Source: Clostridia bacterium (GTDB lineage: Bacteria; Bacillota; Clostridia; UMGS1883; UMGS1540). Taken from it: a DNA stretch of 41,490 bases. The notes beneath the pieces are model-generated. The model was not told the origin of the DNA. It did no database searches and saw only the letters and a list, made by a program, of their open reading frames with translations. Of the stretch, positions 28,377 through 39,779 are shown piece after piece (position 1 is the stretch's first letter; every line of letters starts with the position of its first letter). Made by a program: the position numbers and the translations under genes. The stretch is from positions 1 to 41,490 of the forward strand of contig JAQXGO010000023.1 in NCBI GenBank assembly GCA_029006755.1, read 5' to 3'.

Positions 28377-29167
28377 CGATCGTCCACTCCAAAAAGTTTC
28401 TGCGAATTTTCCCAAAATATTTTTCGATTCTCCTCTTCGGTCAATCCCAATGCCAAAAAGTCCTCCACCGTCTTTTTCTGATTATGCATTGGAAAATCCG
28501 TTCCAAATAGGCACTTATCCACACCATGCCGCCGAATCATGCGGCGGGCCTGATCCTTATCAATGCTCTGCAACGTGCTGGAGGTATCTAAATACACATC
28601 GGTGCCTACTAAGTATTTTTCCGCATCATCCCAAACACTATACCCGCCAAGATGCGCCGCAATAATCGTGAGATTTGGAAAACGATCATGCACATTTCGG
28701 ATGCGCTTTGGACTGGAGTTATCTACAGTGGCATCCCCCGCATGGAACAGAATAGGCAATTTGCCTTCTGCATATTTGTAAATCCGGTCTGCACATGCAG
28801 CATCTGCCGGGAAACCCTGAAAATCGGTATGCAGCTTTATGCCACGAAGCCCTAATTCTATCATGCGGTCGATTTCCTCTTCGATATGTGGGTAATCCGG
28901 ATGCATGGATCCAAATCCCAATAACATTCCGCCGATATGTGCCGCCACAAAGTTATTTACGCTTTCTACCTGTGATGCCTTAGTCGCGGTAGAATGAATC
29001 AAGCATTTTCTGATGCAAGGTGCTTCTGCCAAGCTCTCACGAAACGCCTCCCATGTTCCATCCGCCGCCATAGGTACATGATAATACTTGCCTAAATTAT
29101 TCACTGCCTTTTTGGCAATGTTATCCGGGAACACATGCACATGCATGTCAAAAACTTGATACTCCAA
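28364..29167 (-). CDS. Amidohydrolase family TIM-barrel protein
   Basis: VFDMHVHVFPDNIAKKA..GLRGIKLHTDFQGF..LPILFHAGD..IIAAHLGGYSVWDDAEKYL..CLFGTDFPMHN. Confidence 0.9.
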   Translation of the reverse strand: MEYQVFDMHVHVFPDNIAKKAVNNLGKYYHVPMAADGTWEAFRESLAEAPCIRKCLIHSTATKASQVESVNNFVAAHIGGMLLGFGSMHPDYPHIEEEIDRMIELGLRGIKLHTDFQGFPADAACADRIYKYAEGKLPILFHAGDATVDNSSPKRIRNVHDRFPNLTIIAAHLGGYSVWDDAEKYLVGTDVYLDTSSTLQSIDKDQARRMIRRHGVDKCLFGTDFPMHNQKKTVEDFLALGLTEEENRKIFWENSQKLFGVDDRCGS

Positions 29168-29171
29168 AAAT

Positions 29172-31495
<2,324 letters not shown>

Positions 31496-31672
31496 TTAAT
31501 ATACCATATCTATCTACCAAAAGTCAACAGAAATTCATTAGAATTCAAAAAAATACGGAATTCCCAATTCTTTGCACCGCTTCTGTGAATCATACTTTCA
31601 TTTTTATCGTCCTATAAAGTATTTAAAACATTCTTTCCTAAATGATTTACTAATAGAATTCTCCATACTATA

Positions 31673-31700
31673 AGAAAAATCTTGCTTTGCAAGGTTTTCT
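31673..31700. terminator. Possible stem-loop in the intergenic region after the guaB promoter
   Basis: AGAAAAATCTTGC-TTT-GCAAGGTTTTCT, near-perfect stem. Confidence 0.4.
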
Positions 31701-31781
31701 CTAAACAGGATCCCACAAAGGCAAAAGTAACGCATGTATTTTCCTTTCTTTTATTCACACTACACACCAAGGAGTTGATTT

Positions 31782-32326
31782 TTGAATCGTGAAATGCACA
31801 CGCACCAGCAATCAGAATGGGGATTCCTATTGGTTGGCAGTTGCCGTATCACCGCTGTCGATGAAGTGGGCAGAAACTTTGTGGCGGATATTTATCCGGG
31901 AGAAGGCTGGATTTTTCCAAAAAACATTCCTCACAGTATGCAAGGGTTGCATGAAGGCTGTGAATTTCTGCTATTTTTCGACAAAGGTAGTTATTCCGAA
32001 CACAACACCTTTTCTATTTCCAAACTATTTTCCCTTCTGCCAATTTTGGTTTGCCCGAAAATTCGTTTAAAAACATTCCGAAAAAAGAGGTCTATATTCT
32101 CGACGGAGGCGACACGGGTACATTGGAATCGCAATCCGTAGACTCCCCTGCCGGCCCGGTGCCAAACACGTATCAGCATTCCCTTTGCCACGTAGAACCC
32201 ATCGTGTGCGACGGCGGTACTATCCGCATCTTGAATCACCGCAATTCCCCTGCCTGCGACACTGTGCCTCTTCACTGGTAGAGGTGGAACCGGGTTCTGT
32301 GCGCGAAATTCATTGGAAATGGGGCT
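31782..32326 (+). pseudogene. Oxalate decarboxylase (bicupin) remnant, truncated at both ends with at least two frameshifts
   Basis: Frame 1: NREMHTHQQSEWGFLLVGSCRITAVDEVGRNFVADIYPGEGWIFPKNIPHSMQGLHEGCEFLLFFDKGSYSEHNTFSISKLFSLLP. Frame 2: NFGLPENSFKNIPKKEVYILDGG..HVEPIVCDGGTIRILNHRNSPAC. Frame 3: SSLVEVEPGSVREIHW. Confidence 0.85.
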
Positions 32327-32428
32327 GTAGTAAAATGCAAAAAGCATTTGTCCCCTGCTGCACTATTTTTTTAGCCCAAAAACAGAGCCATAGCAAACAG
32401 ATTTTGAAATCCATTTTGCTATGGCTCC
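32321..32428. repeat. Internally deleted copy of the repeat element found at 39 kb, plus terminator hairpin
   Basis: Left end GGGGCTGTAGTAAAATGCA and right part CTGCACTATTTTTTTAGCCCAAAAACAGAGCCATAGCAAA match GGGGCCGTAGAAAAATGCA and CTGCACTATTTTTCTCCAGCCCCAAAAGGAGCCATAGCAAA at 39.05-39.81 kb. Confidence 0.75.
32385..32428 (-). terminator. Intrinsic terminator of the SLH gene, carried by the repeat element
   Basis: GAGCCATAGCAAA..(GATTT-TG-AAATC)..TTTGCTATGGCTC, then minus-strand TGTTTTT; starts 17 nt after the stop codon. Confidence 0.8.
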
Positions 32429-32444
32429 ATACAATCAACCTAAA

Positions 32445-35400
32445 TTAATGGCGGTAAATAACAACTAAGCGCTGCGTGTTTGTCTTCCAAAGTGAGAGAA
32501 CCTGATCGCCTTTTACAACGTCTGCTGCTGTAATGCTGACCATTTCTTCTTTATCTCTGTCCCAAAGAACATACTTGCCACTTGTCGGAATGCTGTAATC
32601 TACCACTCTTTCCTCCAACGCATCCTTCTCTTTCTTCAGTGAGTTATACGTCCATGTAACAAGGTTTGTATACGGATCCTTCCAGCCTGTTGCTGCACCA
32701 TCCGGATGTGCCAATGTGCAATTTACCAACAGACCGAAATCGTTCTTATCCTTGACCGTACCAAAGAGGATTAAGGCACCGCCAACGTAATATTTCGAAC
32801 GATACGTCTCACTGATTCTGCCCTGATTCTCTGAAAAAGTTACAGAACCGGCATAGTTCGGGTTGGCACGATAAACCACGTTTGCCAGAGTAAGATGACC
32901 TAATGAGTCGATATTATAACGAATTACGTCCCCTACTTCCAGCGAACTGCTATCTATATTCATGACAGCACTATGCCTCTTTGCATAATAGGTGTAATAC
33001 GAGTTGAGTCTGCTTGAGCTTCCGGGCAAGAATCCGGTTACATACGAGTTACGTTCCTTGCGGTCTTCCTCTGTTCTGCCGTAAATGCGAACTTCTTTCC
33101 CATCTACTATCTTCGTTGTCCACCATTCCGGGTCAACTAAAATATCCGCATTCGCATGTCTGTATCCGCAGACCAAATCGCTATCCGCAACTGCCTCAAT
33201 CGTCTTACCGCTTTCATTAAAAATTGTCAAACTAGTCTGCTCTAAGCCATCCTCATCCAACACAATGTTAACAGAAGTAATCAGACCATTGGTTACCGCA
33301 TCAAAAGTCGGATATACAACCGAAGCAGTGTTTCCGCCGGATAAATACAAATGATCTACAACTGCGCCGCAAATATATTTCTCTGATACATCATAGAATG
33401 ACCAGCACGCTGCATCACGATATTTATACAGGTCAATTTCCGTTCTTGCGCTCTGTACAGAATAGGCCTTGTCATTTGTCGGATCTGACGGAATTCTAAA
33501 GAATTTTGTGTTATCTACAATGCCGACTCGGCCAAATAAGCAGCCGGATACATATTCTGTAGCACTGCCTTCACCGGCATCTGAGCCACCGTTTTTGGTA
33601 CCATTCCATTCAACTGCTGCCTTTCTACCCTCAGCAGCATAAAAGTCCATACTGAATGTGCCGCCGAAACGATCTTCATCTGGCATATTACCTGTCATGT
33701 TATCAGCCAAATCCAGCTTTCTCAGCACTGTGCCTTCTTCATTTGCCTCGAAGATAACAAGCTGCGGAATAACCGCACCGGTCACCCCATCTACAAGACT
33801 TCTGTATGCTGTATTATTATTCAGGATATCCACCATATCCTGCTGGCTCTTCTTTACGCCGTCCAGTTCCAGCTTTTCAGCCCCTTCAAAGACTTTCATT
33901 TCGCCGTCTTGGGTAAAGATTTTGTATTCTGCTTTTGCAGCCATACCCTTCTTTACTGCTGCATTGACAAGCCAGCCATAGGTTTTTCCTGTATCTGTCT
34001 CTGTGTCAATTGCGGCAACGTTGCCTAAAAAGTCAAGATAATACAGCGCTGTATCACCTGTCTTTAAATCTGCAGCGATTCTCTCATCATAGCCATACTC
34101 TGTTCCCTCGATGGTAACCTTTTTTTCTGCAGTCTTCTTTTCTGAGATTGTACCGGTTATAGATTCGTAGGAACGATAAATCTTCCAAATGCTGTTTGCA
34201 TCTGTACTATCCGCACTCTTTGCGATAGAAAGCACATCCCATGCGGCAAGATCCAGTAAGGTAATTGCTGTGCCTTCTGCATCCAAAAGATCAACCGTTT
34301 CACGATTGTCCGAAAGTTTTAATGCAATGGACTGCACTTCCACAGCGTTACCGGGCAGCAGTACGCCTTCACGCAGATAGACCATTTCGTCTTCAACATT
34401 TACGCTATCCACAATGGCGTTTACATAGCTCTCTACAACGATGACGGAAACGCCTTCCGCGCCGTTGGAAATCAATTTCACCGTACCAATTGCCGGCTGC
34501 AAATCTGCGGCAGAGGGGTTTGCGGATACGCGGCCGTTAATAATAACCTTAAGGCTTGCTGTATCAATATCTTCCTCTTTTTCTTTGCCTTCTTCATTGT
34601 CATAAACAAATGTACTGAGGCTTGTTCTCGGCTGTACCTTATCCGCTGCAACCGTAATTGCCTCTGTATTGGGCGCCGGCAAAGCAGCGACACAAATCTT
34701 AGCATCTGTCTCATCGTTGATGCGATAATAGATATCCACGTTCATGCCAACCATGTTCTGAATATCTGTTTCGCCCATCTTAAAGGTCGTATACGTATCC
34801 TCGTTCAATGCCTTAGTGGACACTTCGTCCGTAAGAAGATTTTTGTTTTCCAATCTTACCATCGGGGAAGCAACCACTTTTTCTCTCACATATCCAACCT
34901 TCAGATATTTAGAAAGCAAAGTTGCTGCCTCGTTTTCTGTATATGTGTAAGAATCATCCCCATAGGTCTTCTTTTCAAACAACGTTTTATCCAGTGCGTT
35001 GTACACAAGGATTGCCATGTTACCGCGGTTCATTTCGCCACCCTTTGCGATACCCTTTAAGAGATCTAGCTGGCTTGCCTTATCTATATATCCTGCCGGA
35101 AATCCGCCGGCTTCTTCTGCCTGCACCGCATATCCCAACAACGCCACCACCATTTTAACGGCTTGCTCATATGTCACCGGTGCGTCCGGAGCAAACTCCG
35201 TTGCACTTATGCCATTGATAAGCTTTAGCTGATGTGCAGTACAAATATTCTTGTATGCCCAGTGACTGGAGGGGACATCCGCAAAGGCATTTGTGTCTGC
35301 CGATGCTTCGGTATTCATTGCCCTTAATAAAATTGTCACCATCTCTGCTCTCGTCAGCGCACTTTCCGGTTCATAGGCACCTTCGCCCTTCCCTTCCACA

Positions 35401-35537
35401 ATGCCCAGCGAGGACAGAACGTAAACAGCTTTTTCGCAGTTTTTCCCAGCTGTGTCGGCAAAGCTTGCCGCACTTACAGTTGTGACAGTTGTAATGAGCA
35501 TACAAACTGCCAGAAGTAAAGTAAGTCCTCTCTTCAT
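32445..35537 (-). CDS. Large S-layer homology (SLH) domain surface protein
   Basis: Signal peptide MKRGLTLLLAVCMLITTVTTVSAA; SLH repeats FADTAGKNCEKAVYVLSSLGIVEGKGEGAYEPESALTRAEMVTILLRAM and FADVPSSHWAYKNICTAHQLKLINGISATEFAPDAPVTYEQAVKMVVALLGY. Confidence 0.92.
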   Translation of the reverse strand: MKRGLTLLLAVCMLITTVTTVSAASFADTAGKNCEKAVYVLSSLGIVEGKGEGAYEPESALTRAEMVTILLRAMNTEASADTNAFADVPSSHWAYKNICTAHQLKLINGISATEFAPDAPVTYEQAVKMVVALLGYAVQAEEAGGFPAGYIDKASQLDLLKGIAKGGEMNRGNMAILVYNALDKTLFEKKTYGDDSYTYTENEAATLLSKYLKVGYVREKVVASPMVRLENKNLLTDEVSTKALNEDTYTTFKMGETDIQNMVGMNVDIYYRINDETDAKICVAALPAPNTEAITVAADKVQPRTSLSTFVYDNEEGKEKEEDIDTASLKVIINGRVSANPSAADLQPAIGTVKLISNGAEGVSVIVVESYVNAIVDSVNVEDEMVYLREGVLLPGNAVEVQSIALKLSDNRETVDLLDAEGTAITLLDLAAWDVLSIAKSADSTDANSIWKIYRSYESITGTISEKKTAEKKVTIEGTEYGYDERIAADLKTGDTALYYLDFLGNVAAIDTETDTGKTYGWLVNAAVKKGMAAKAEYKIFTQDGEMKVFEGAEKLELDGVKKSQQDMVDILNNNTAYRSLVDGVTGAVIPQLVIFEANEEGTVLRKLDLADNMTGNMPDEDRFGGTFSMDFYAAEGRKAAVEWNGTKNGGSDAGEGSATEYVSGCLFGRVGIVDNTKFFRIPSDPTNDKAYSVQSARTEIDLYKYRDAACWSFYDVSEKYICGAVVDHLYLSGGNTASVVYPTFDAVTNGLITSVNIVLDEDGLEQTSLTIFNESGKTIEAVADSDLVCGYRHANADILVDPEWWTTKIVDGKEVRIYGRTEEDRKERNSYVTGFLPGSSSRLNSYYTYYAKRHSAVMNIDSSSLEVGDVIRYNIDSLGHLTLANVVYRANPNYAGSVTFSENQGRISETYRSKYYVGGALILFGTVKDKNDFGLLVNCTLAHPDGAATGWKDPYTNLVTWTYNSLKKEKDALEERVVDYSIPTSGKYVLWDRDKEEMVSITAADVVKGDQVLSLWKTNTQRLVVIYRH

Positions 35538-35599
35538 AAAAATCTCCATCCCTTTAATAAATTCGTACTGCAAACCAATAGGTTCACAAATACTCTATG

Positions 35600-35628
35600 A
35601 GTATATACTATTTTTTTGCATCTGTCAA
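35600..35628 (-). promoter_or_regulatory. Promoter of the SLH gene
   Basis: Minus strand TTGACA (35623-35628), 17-bp spacer, TATACT (35600-35605). Confidence 0.78.
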
Positions 35629-35841
35629 GAATATTGTACTAAAAAAACGTGTATTTTAGATTACATTTTTGTTACAAGCAAATAAAGCATGCCTTTTTCT
35701 GAAATATCGCCGACACACGGCTCCAAAATGTAATGCCTAGACATCTCATGCTGTCCCTCCGGTTTTCCCACAACCTTCCTATTTAATATTTGGAATAAAC
35801 AGCAAATGTTTTGCCTATACTATTCGTAGGAGGTGATGCAA

Positions 35842-36102
35842 ATGTTTCCGGAAATCCCAAAATTCGTCTTTCCTGCTGCGCTGCTGGCCAGATTAAAAAA
35901 GGAGAAACCGGCTGAACCGGTGTGCGACGAGATGCTGCGCCGGCTTTTACAGAATGTGCAGGCAGACATTGCCCTTTGCCGTCGCAATTTAGAGTTTACG
36001 AATGATCCAACCCTGATAGATATGTACATTTATGCCATCAAATCCTTAGAAAAACGTTATGCCCACCTTATGCAGCTCGCCAAAAATGAACATTCCGCAT
36101 AA
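35842..36102 (+). CDS. DUF2508 / YaaL-like small protein
   Basis: AGGAGG SD; VQADIALCRRNLEFTNDPTLIDMYIYAIKSLEKRYAHLMQLAK. Confidence 0.75.
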   Translation: MFPEIPKFVFPAALLARLKKEKPAEPVCDEMLRRLLQNVQADIALCRRNLEFTNDPTLIDMYIYAIKSLEKRYAHLMQLAKNEHSA

Positions 36103-36114
36103 TGCAAAAATGAT

Positions 36115-36156
36115 AAAAGCACAAAGATGCCCTCACAAGGTACATTTTGTGCTTTT
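36115..36156. terminator. Bidirectional terminator between convergent genes
   Basis: AAAAGCACAAA..TTTGTGCTTTT. Confidence 0.8.
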
Positions 36157-36173
36157 CTGTTTATGATTGCGTT

Positions 36174-36614
36174 TTACTTTCTGAGTTCTTCTCTTCCGGC
36201 CTGTACTTCCGCAGACAAATTGCTGAGCCTTCCTTCAATTCCGGCAAGCACATCATCGGCATACTGCCGTGCACCCAGGCGAATCTCACGTGCATTTTTT
36301 TGTGCATTTGCCAGCACCTCATTTGCCTGATCGTACGCTTTCTTGGTGACTTCATGTTCATTGACAAGTTGCTGCTTCTGCTCCTCTGCACTGCGAATAA
36401 TATCGGCGGCCTCCTTATGTGCTTCCTCAATGATGCTGGTCCTCTGCTCTGTTACCCATTTTGCCTTTTTGAGATCCTCCGGCAACCGCAAACGAATATC
36501 GCTCAAAAGTTCCATGAAGTCCTCTTTATCAATCATTGTCTTATGAAAAATCGGCCAAGTAAAGCTATTTTCAATTAAATCCTCAAGCTGATCAATAACG
36601 TCAAAGATTTCCAT
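36174..36614 (-). CDS. Coiled-coil (F0 subunit b / DivIVA-like) protein of unknown function
   Basis: MEIFDVIDQLEDLIENS..EEAHKEAADIIRSAEEQKQQLVNEHEVTKKAYDQANEVLANAQKNAREIRLGARQYADDVL. Confidence 0.75.
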   Translation of the reverse strand: MEIFDVIDQLEDLIENSFTWPIFHKTMIDKEDFMELLSDIRLRLPEDLKKAKWVTEQRTSIIEEAHKEAADIIRSAEEQKQQLVNEHEVTKKAYDQANEVLANAQKNAREIRLGARQYADDVLAGIEGRLSNLSAEVQAGREELRK

Positions 36615-36741
36615 ATCATGTCCTCCTCTCTGCGTAATTTAAAAAACAAAATATCAATATATTATCATTTTTTATTGTATCACAGCTTTTTCTGCTTGTC
36701 AACAAAAATTCGCCATTTTTCTATGTGCTTCCACAAAATTC

Positions 36742-37500
36742 TTATAGACGCATCATTTGCACAGCTCTTCCGTTTTCGTCCGTTTCAATAAAAACAGCAT
36801 GAACTTCCCATTTCCCCTCCGCAGCCTCATACGGGCGCCGCACAGAAGAGGTAAACCTTGCAACGGCAACAGGTACCGCTGCCCCTAAAACAGAGTGCGA
36901 TGCTCCGCACATACCGACATCGGTAATATAGGCTGTGCCACCTTCTAAAATGCATGCATCTGCCGTCTGTACATGGGTGTGCGTGCCAAGCACAGCACTG
37001 ACACGGCCGTCTGCATAATAGCCAAGCGCCTTCTTTTCACTGGTCGCCTCGGCGTGAAAGTCCACTAAAATATGTGGCGTATCTGCCTTTTGAATGGCCT
37101 CGTCAAGGGCAAAGAATGCATTGCTTGTAGGGAAATCCATATACAGTCTGCCCATAAGATTGATCACGCACAATTTCTGGCCATTGGGCGTCGAATATGT
37201 CAACATGCCTGCTCCGGGATCGCCGGCCGGAAGGTTATATGGCCGAATAATGGGTATTTCGTCAAACAGCTCTATAATCTCTTTTTTTGACCATACATGA
37301 TTGCCGGTTGTGAATACATCTATGCCTGCACGAAGGAGCGTTTCTGCTCCATCGCGAGATATGCCAAACCCGCCGGATGCATTTTCGCAATTGGCGACGC
37401 AAACATCCGGTGCAAATTGTCTGCGCAGTTCGCTGATGCTTGCCATAACTGCATTACGTCCAACGCGCCCTACAATATCTCCAAAAAAAAGTATTTTCAT
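36742..37500 (-). CDS. ymdB: TIGR00282 family metallophosphoesterase (YmdB)
   Basis: MKILFFGDIVGRVGRNAV..CVANCENASGGFGIS..FTTGNHVWSKKEI..VDFHAEATSEKKALGYYADGRVSAVLGTHTHVQTAD. Confidence 0.95.
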   Translation of the reverse strand: MKILFFGDIVGRVGRNAVMASISELRRQFAPDVCVANCENASGGFGISRDGAETLLRAGIDVFTTGNHVWSKKEIIELFDEIPIIRPYNLPAGDPGAGMLTYSTPNGQKLCVINLMGRLYMDFPTSNAFFALDEAIQKADTPHILVDFHAEATSEKKALGYYADGRVSAVLGTHTHVQTADACILEGGTAYITDVGMCGASHSVLGAAVPVAVARFTSSVRRPYEAAEGKWEVHAVFIETDENGRAVQMMRL

Positions 37501-38339
37501 AATGATCCTCGAAGCTTTTTAATGTTTTCCAACACGCTATACGGAATGGCCATATTGCCTAATCCTTTGCCAATAGAAATATGGGGCTTCATGGCTGCAT
37601 GAAAATCCGTACCGCCGGAAATTGCCAAATCAAGAGAAGCCGCTAAATCCTGATATTCCTTCTGCATCTGCGGTGTGTACTCTGTATAGTACCCTTCAAT
37701 ACCATCCATGCCGGCATCCTTTAGATCCACCACAAAGTCACGCAGTTCCTGCCCTTCTAAGCGCGTTAAATGCAAATGTGCCAAAAAGGCCAGACCGCCG
37801 GCAGACTTAATGAGCTCCACTGCATCGCGCGGCGTTAAAAGCTGCAAAGTAGAATAGCCAGGCTTGCCATTGGCCAAATATAAATCAAACGCTTCCTTTA
37901 CAGAACCGACATATCCCTTTTCTACCATCGCCCGCGCAAAATGCGCTCTGCCAATCAGGCCGCAAGGAGCAAGCCTTGCAGCATCTTCAACCGTCACTGC
38001 AAATCCGATTTTCTGCAGATTGGCCGCGGTTTCCTCATTGCGCTGTGCGCGGACGCGGCGAATCTCCTCCAGCTTCTTTAAAAACTGCGGATTCTTTAAA
38101 TCCACATAGTACCCTAAAACATGGGTCTCCGTTTTAAACTTTGCTGAAAGCTCGATGCCGGGTACAACCTCCACGCCAATCTCGCTACCTCTTTGCATTG
38201 CCTCCTCCACGCCGTCTATAACGTCATGGTCTGTTAACGAAATCGCTGCAAGTCCTGCCGCTTTTGCCGTATCAACGACCTCTGTCGGCAACATTGCACC
38301 ATCGGACTTTACGGAATGGGTATGTAAATCAATCAACAT
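37497..38339 (-). CDS. PHP domain phosphoesterase (RNase AM / YciV-like)
   Basis: MLIDLHTHSVKSDGAMLPTEVVDTAKAAGLAAISLTDHDVIDGVEEA..VVPGIELSA. Confidence 0.92.
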   Translation of the reverse strand: MLIDLHTHSVKSDGAMLPTEVVDTAKAAGLAAISLTDHDVIDGVEEAMQRGSEIGVEVVPGIELSAKFKTETHVLGYYVDLKNPQFLKKLEEIRRVRAQRNEETAANLQKIGFAVTVEDAARLAPCGLIGRAHFARAMVEKGYVGSVKEAFDLYLANGKPGYSTLQLLTPRDAVELIKSAGGLAFLAHLHLTRLEGQELRDFVVDLKDAGMDGIEGYYTEYTPQMQKEYQDLAASLDLAISGGTDFHAAMKPHISIGKGLGNMAIPYSVLENIKKLRGSL

Positions 38340-38419
38340 GATCTCTCGCTCCTACTATTTTTTTCTATTATACCGCCATCTATGTAAAAATGCAAGCGGT
38401 TTTTATCAACAGAAGAATT

Positions 38420-38451
38420 CCATAGCAAAAAGATTATTTGATTCAAAATGG
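38420..38451. repeat. Degenerate relic of the CCATAGCAAA hairpin
   Basis: CCATAGCAAAAAGATTATTTGATTCAAAATGG resembles CCATAGCAAACAGATTTTGAAATCCATTTTGCTATGG at 32.39 kb. Confidence 0.4.
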
Positions 38452-38759
38452 TTATTTTATATTTTTATATTTAATGTAAGAACTCTGTTTTCGACTTTTA
38501 TTTACTCTATATAAATAGACATTATACATAAATACATATAGCAATTTTATACGTTTTCTATTATCTTTGTATCTTAATTTCTAAGATTTCTGCAAATTCT
38601 TTGCAAAAATATTACAGTTTTTTCTTAAAAATCATGAAAAAATATGTTTTTTTTCGTTTGTGAGATACAAATATTTCCAAAAATGGGTTTAATTCCCATT
38701 TATGCTTTGGGGATTGTATTTATGCGAGATAAGCTTTATACTCTTTCTAAAGGCTCAAA

Positions 38760-39029
38760 ATGACTGAAAGGAGATTGACAGCATTGTTTTGGGAAAAAGA
38801 AAAACATTGCCTTGGCAAAACCATTCGTTATTCTGTAATGTCGGATGAGGACGGTGAAGGATATAGCATTGGTATTTCTGATGGAGAAACATCTGTTGTC
38901 GCAAAGGATTTTACAAACGATTTTGAGGAAGCCGTTTCCCTTGCTGAGCACATGTGGAACAGTCTCGTGCTACCGATTTCGCTTTATGAAATCATAGAGG
39001 ATTATTTTGGCGTAATCGGTCAGCCTTAG
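38760..39029 (+). CDS. Small DUF6514-like protein
   Basis: IRYSVMSDEDGEGYSIGISDGETSVVAKDFTNDFEEAVSLAEHMWNSLVLPISLYEIIEDYFG; start uncertain (ATG 38760 or TTG 38784 after AAAGGAG). Confidence 0.6.
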   Translation: MTERRLTALFWEKEKHCLGKTIRYSVMSDEDGEGYSIGISDGETSVVAKDFTNDFEEAVSLAEHMWNSLVLPISLYEIIEDYFGVIGQP

Positions 39030-39059
39030 GGAAATCACCAAAGATAATAAAAAGGGGCC

Positions 39060-39779
39060 GTAGAAAAATGCACAGACCGCATAAAGCATACGATTCTTGC
39101 AAATATGCGGATATACCTTATAAGAGTCAAAAAGTTAGGGTGAAAATTCGCTAAACCATGCATTTCTTAAAATACAAATACTTTATGCTATGAACAAACT
39201 TCGCCTCTCGACGTACCTATGTACGCCTTCGGGGGACCAAAGCCTGCGGCTTTGGCGCAGTTTGTCCATTCTGCACGATTTTTCTCCGGCCCCACGGAGA
39301 TGTAGAAAAATGCACAGACCGCATAACGCATACGATGCTTGCAAATATGCGGATATGCCTTATAAGAGTCAGAAAGTTAGGGTGGGAATTCGCTAAACCA
39401 TGCATTTCTAAAAAAATACTTTATGCTATGAACAAACTTCGCCTCTCGACGTACCTGTGTACGCCTTCGGGGAACCAAAGCCTGCGGCTTTGGCGCAGTT
39501 TGTCCATTCTGCACGATTTTTCTCCAGCCCCAAGGAGGATGTAGCAAAATGCACAGACCGCATAAAGCATACGATGCTTGAGAATATGCGGATATGCCTT
39601 ATAAGAGTCAGAAAGTTAGGGTGGAAATTCGCTAAACCATGCATTTCTAAAAAAATACTTTATGCTATGAACAAACTTCGCCTCTCGACGTACCTATGTA
39701 CGCCTTCGGGGACCCAAAGCCTGCGGCTTTGGCGCAGTTTGTCCATTCTGCACTATTTTTCTCCAGCCCCAAAAGGAGC
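39060..39779. repeat. Three tandem copies of a ~240-bp structured element
   Basis: Copies begin GTAG[A/C]AAAATGCACAGACCGCATAA at 39060, 39302 and 39541 and end CTCC[G/A]GCCCCA; periods 242 and 239 bp. Confidence 0.95.

Noticed and set aside
39190-39544. MNKLRLSTYLCTPSG.. ORFs repeated in each unit
   Set aside because: Also open on the opposite strand and read across copy junctions; more consistent with structured noncoding DNA than protein.
39060-39779. CRISPR array
   Set aside because: Units are ~240 bp and nearly identical throughout, with no unique spacers and no cas genes.
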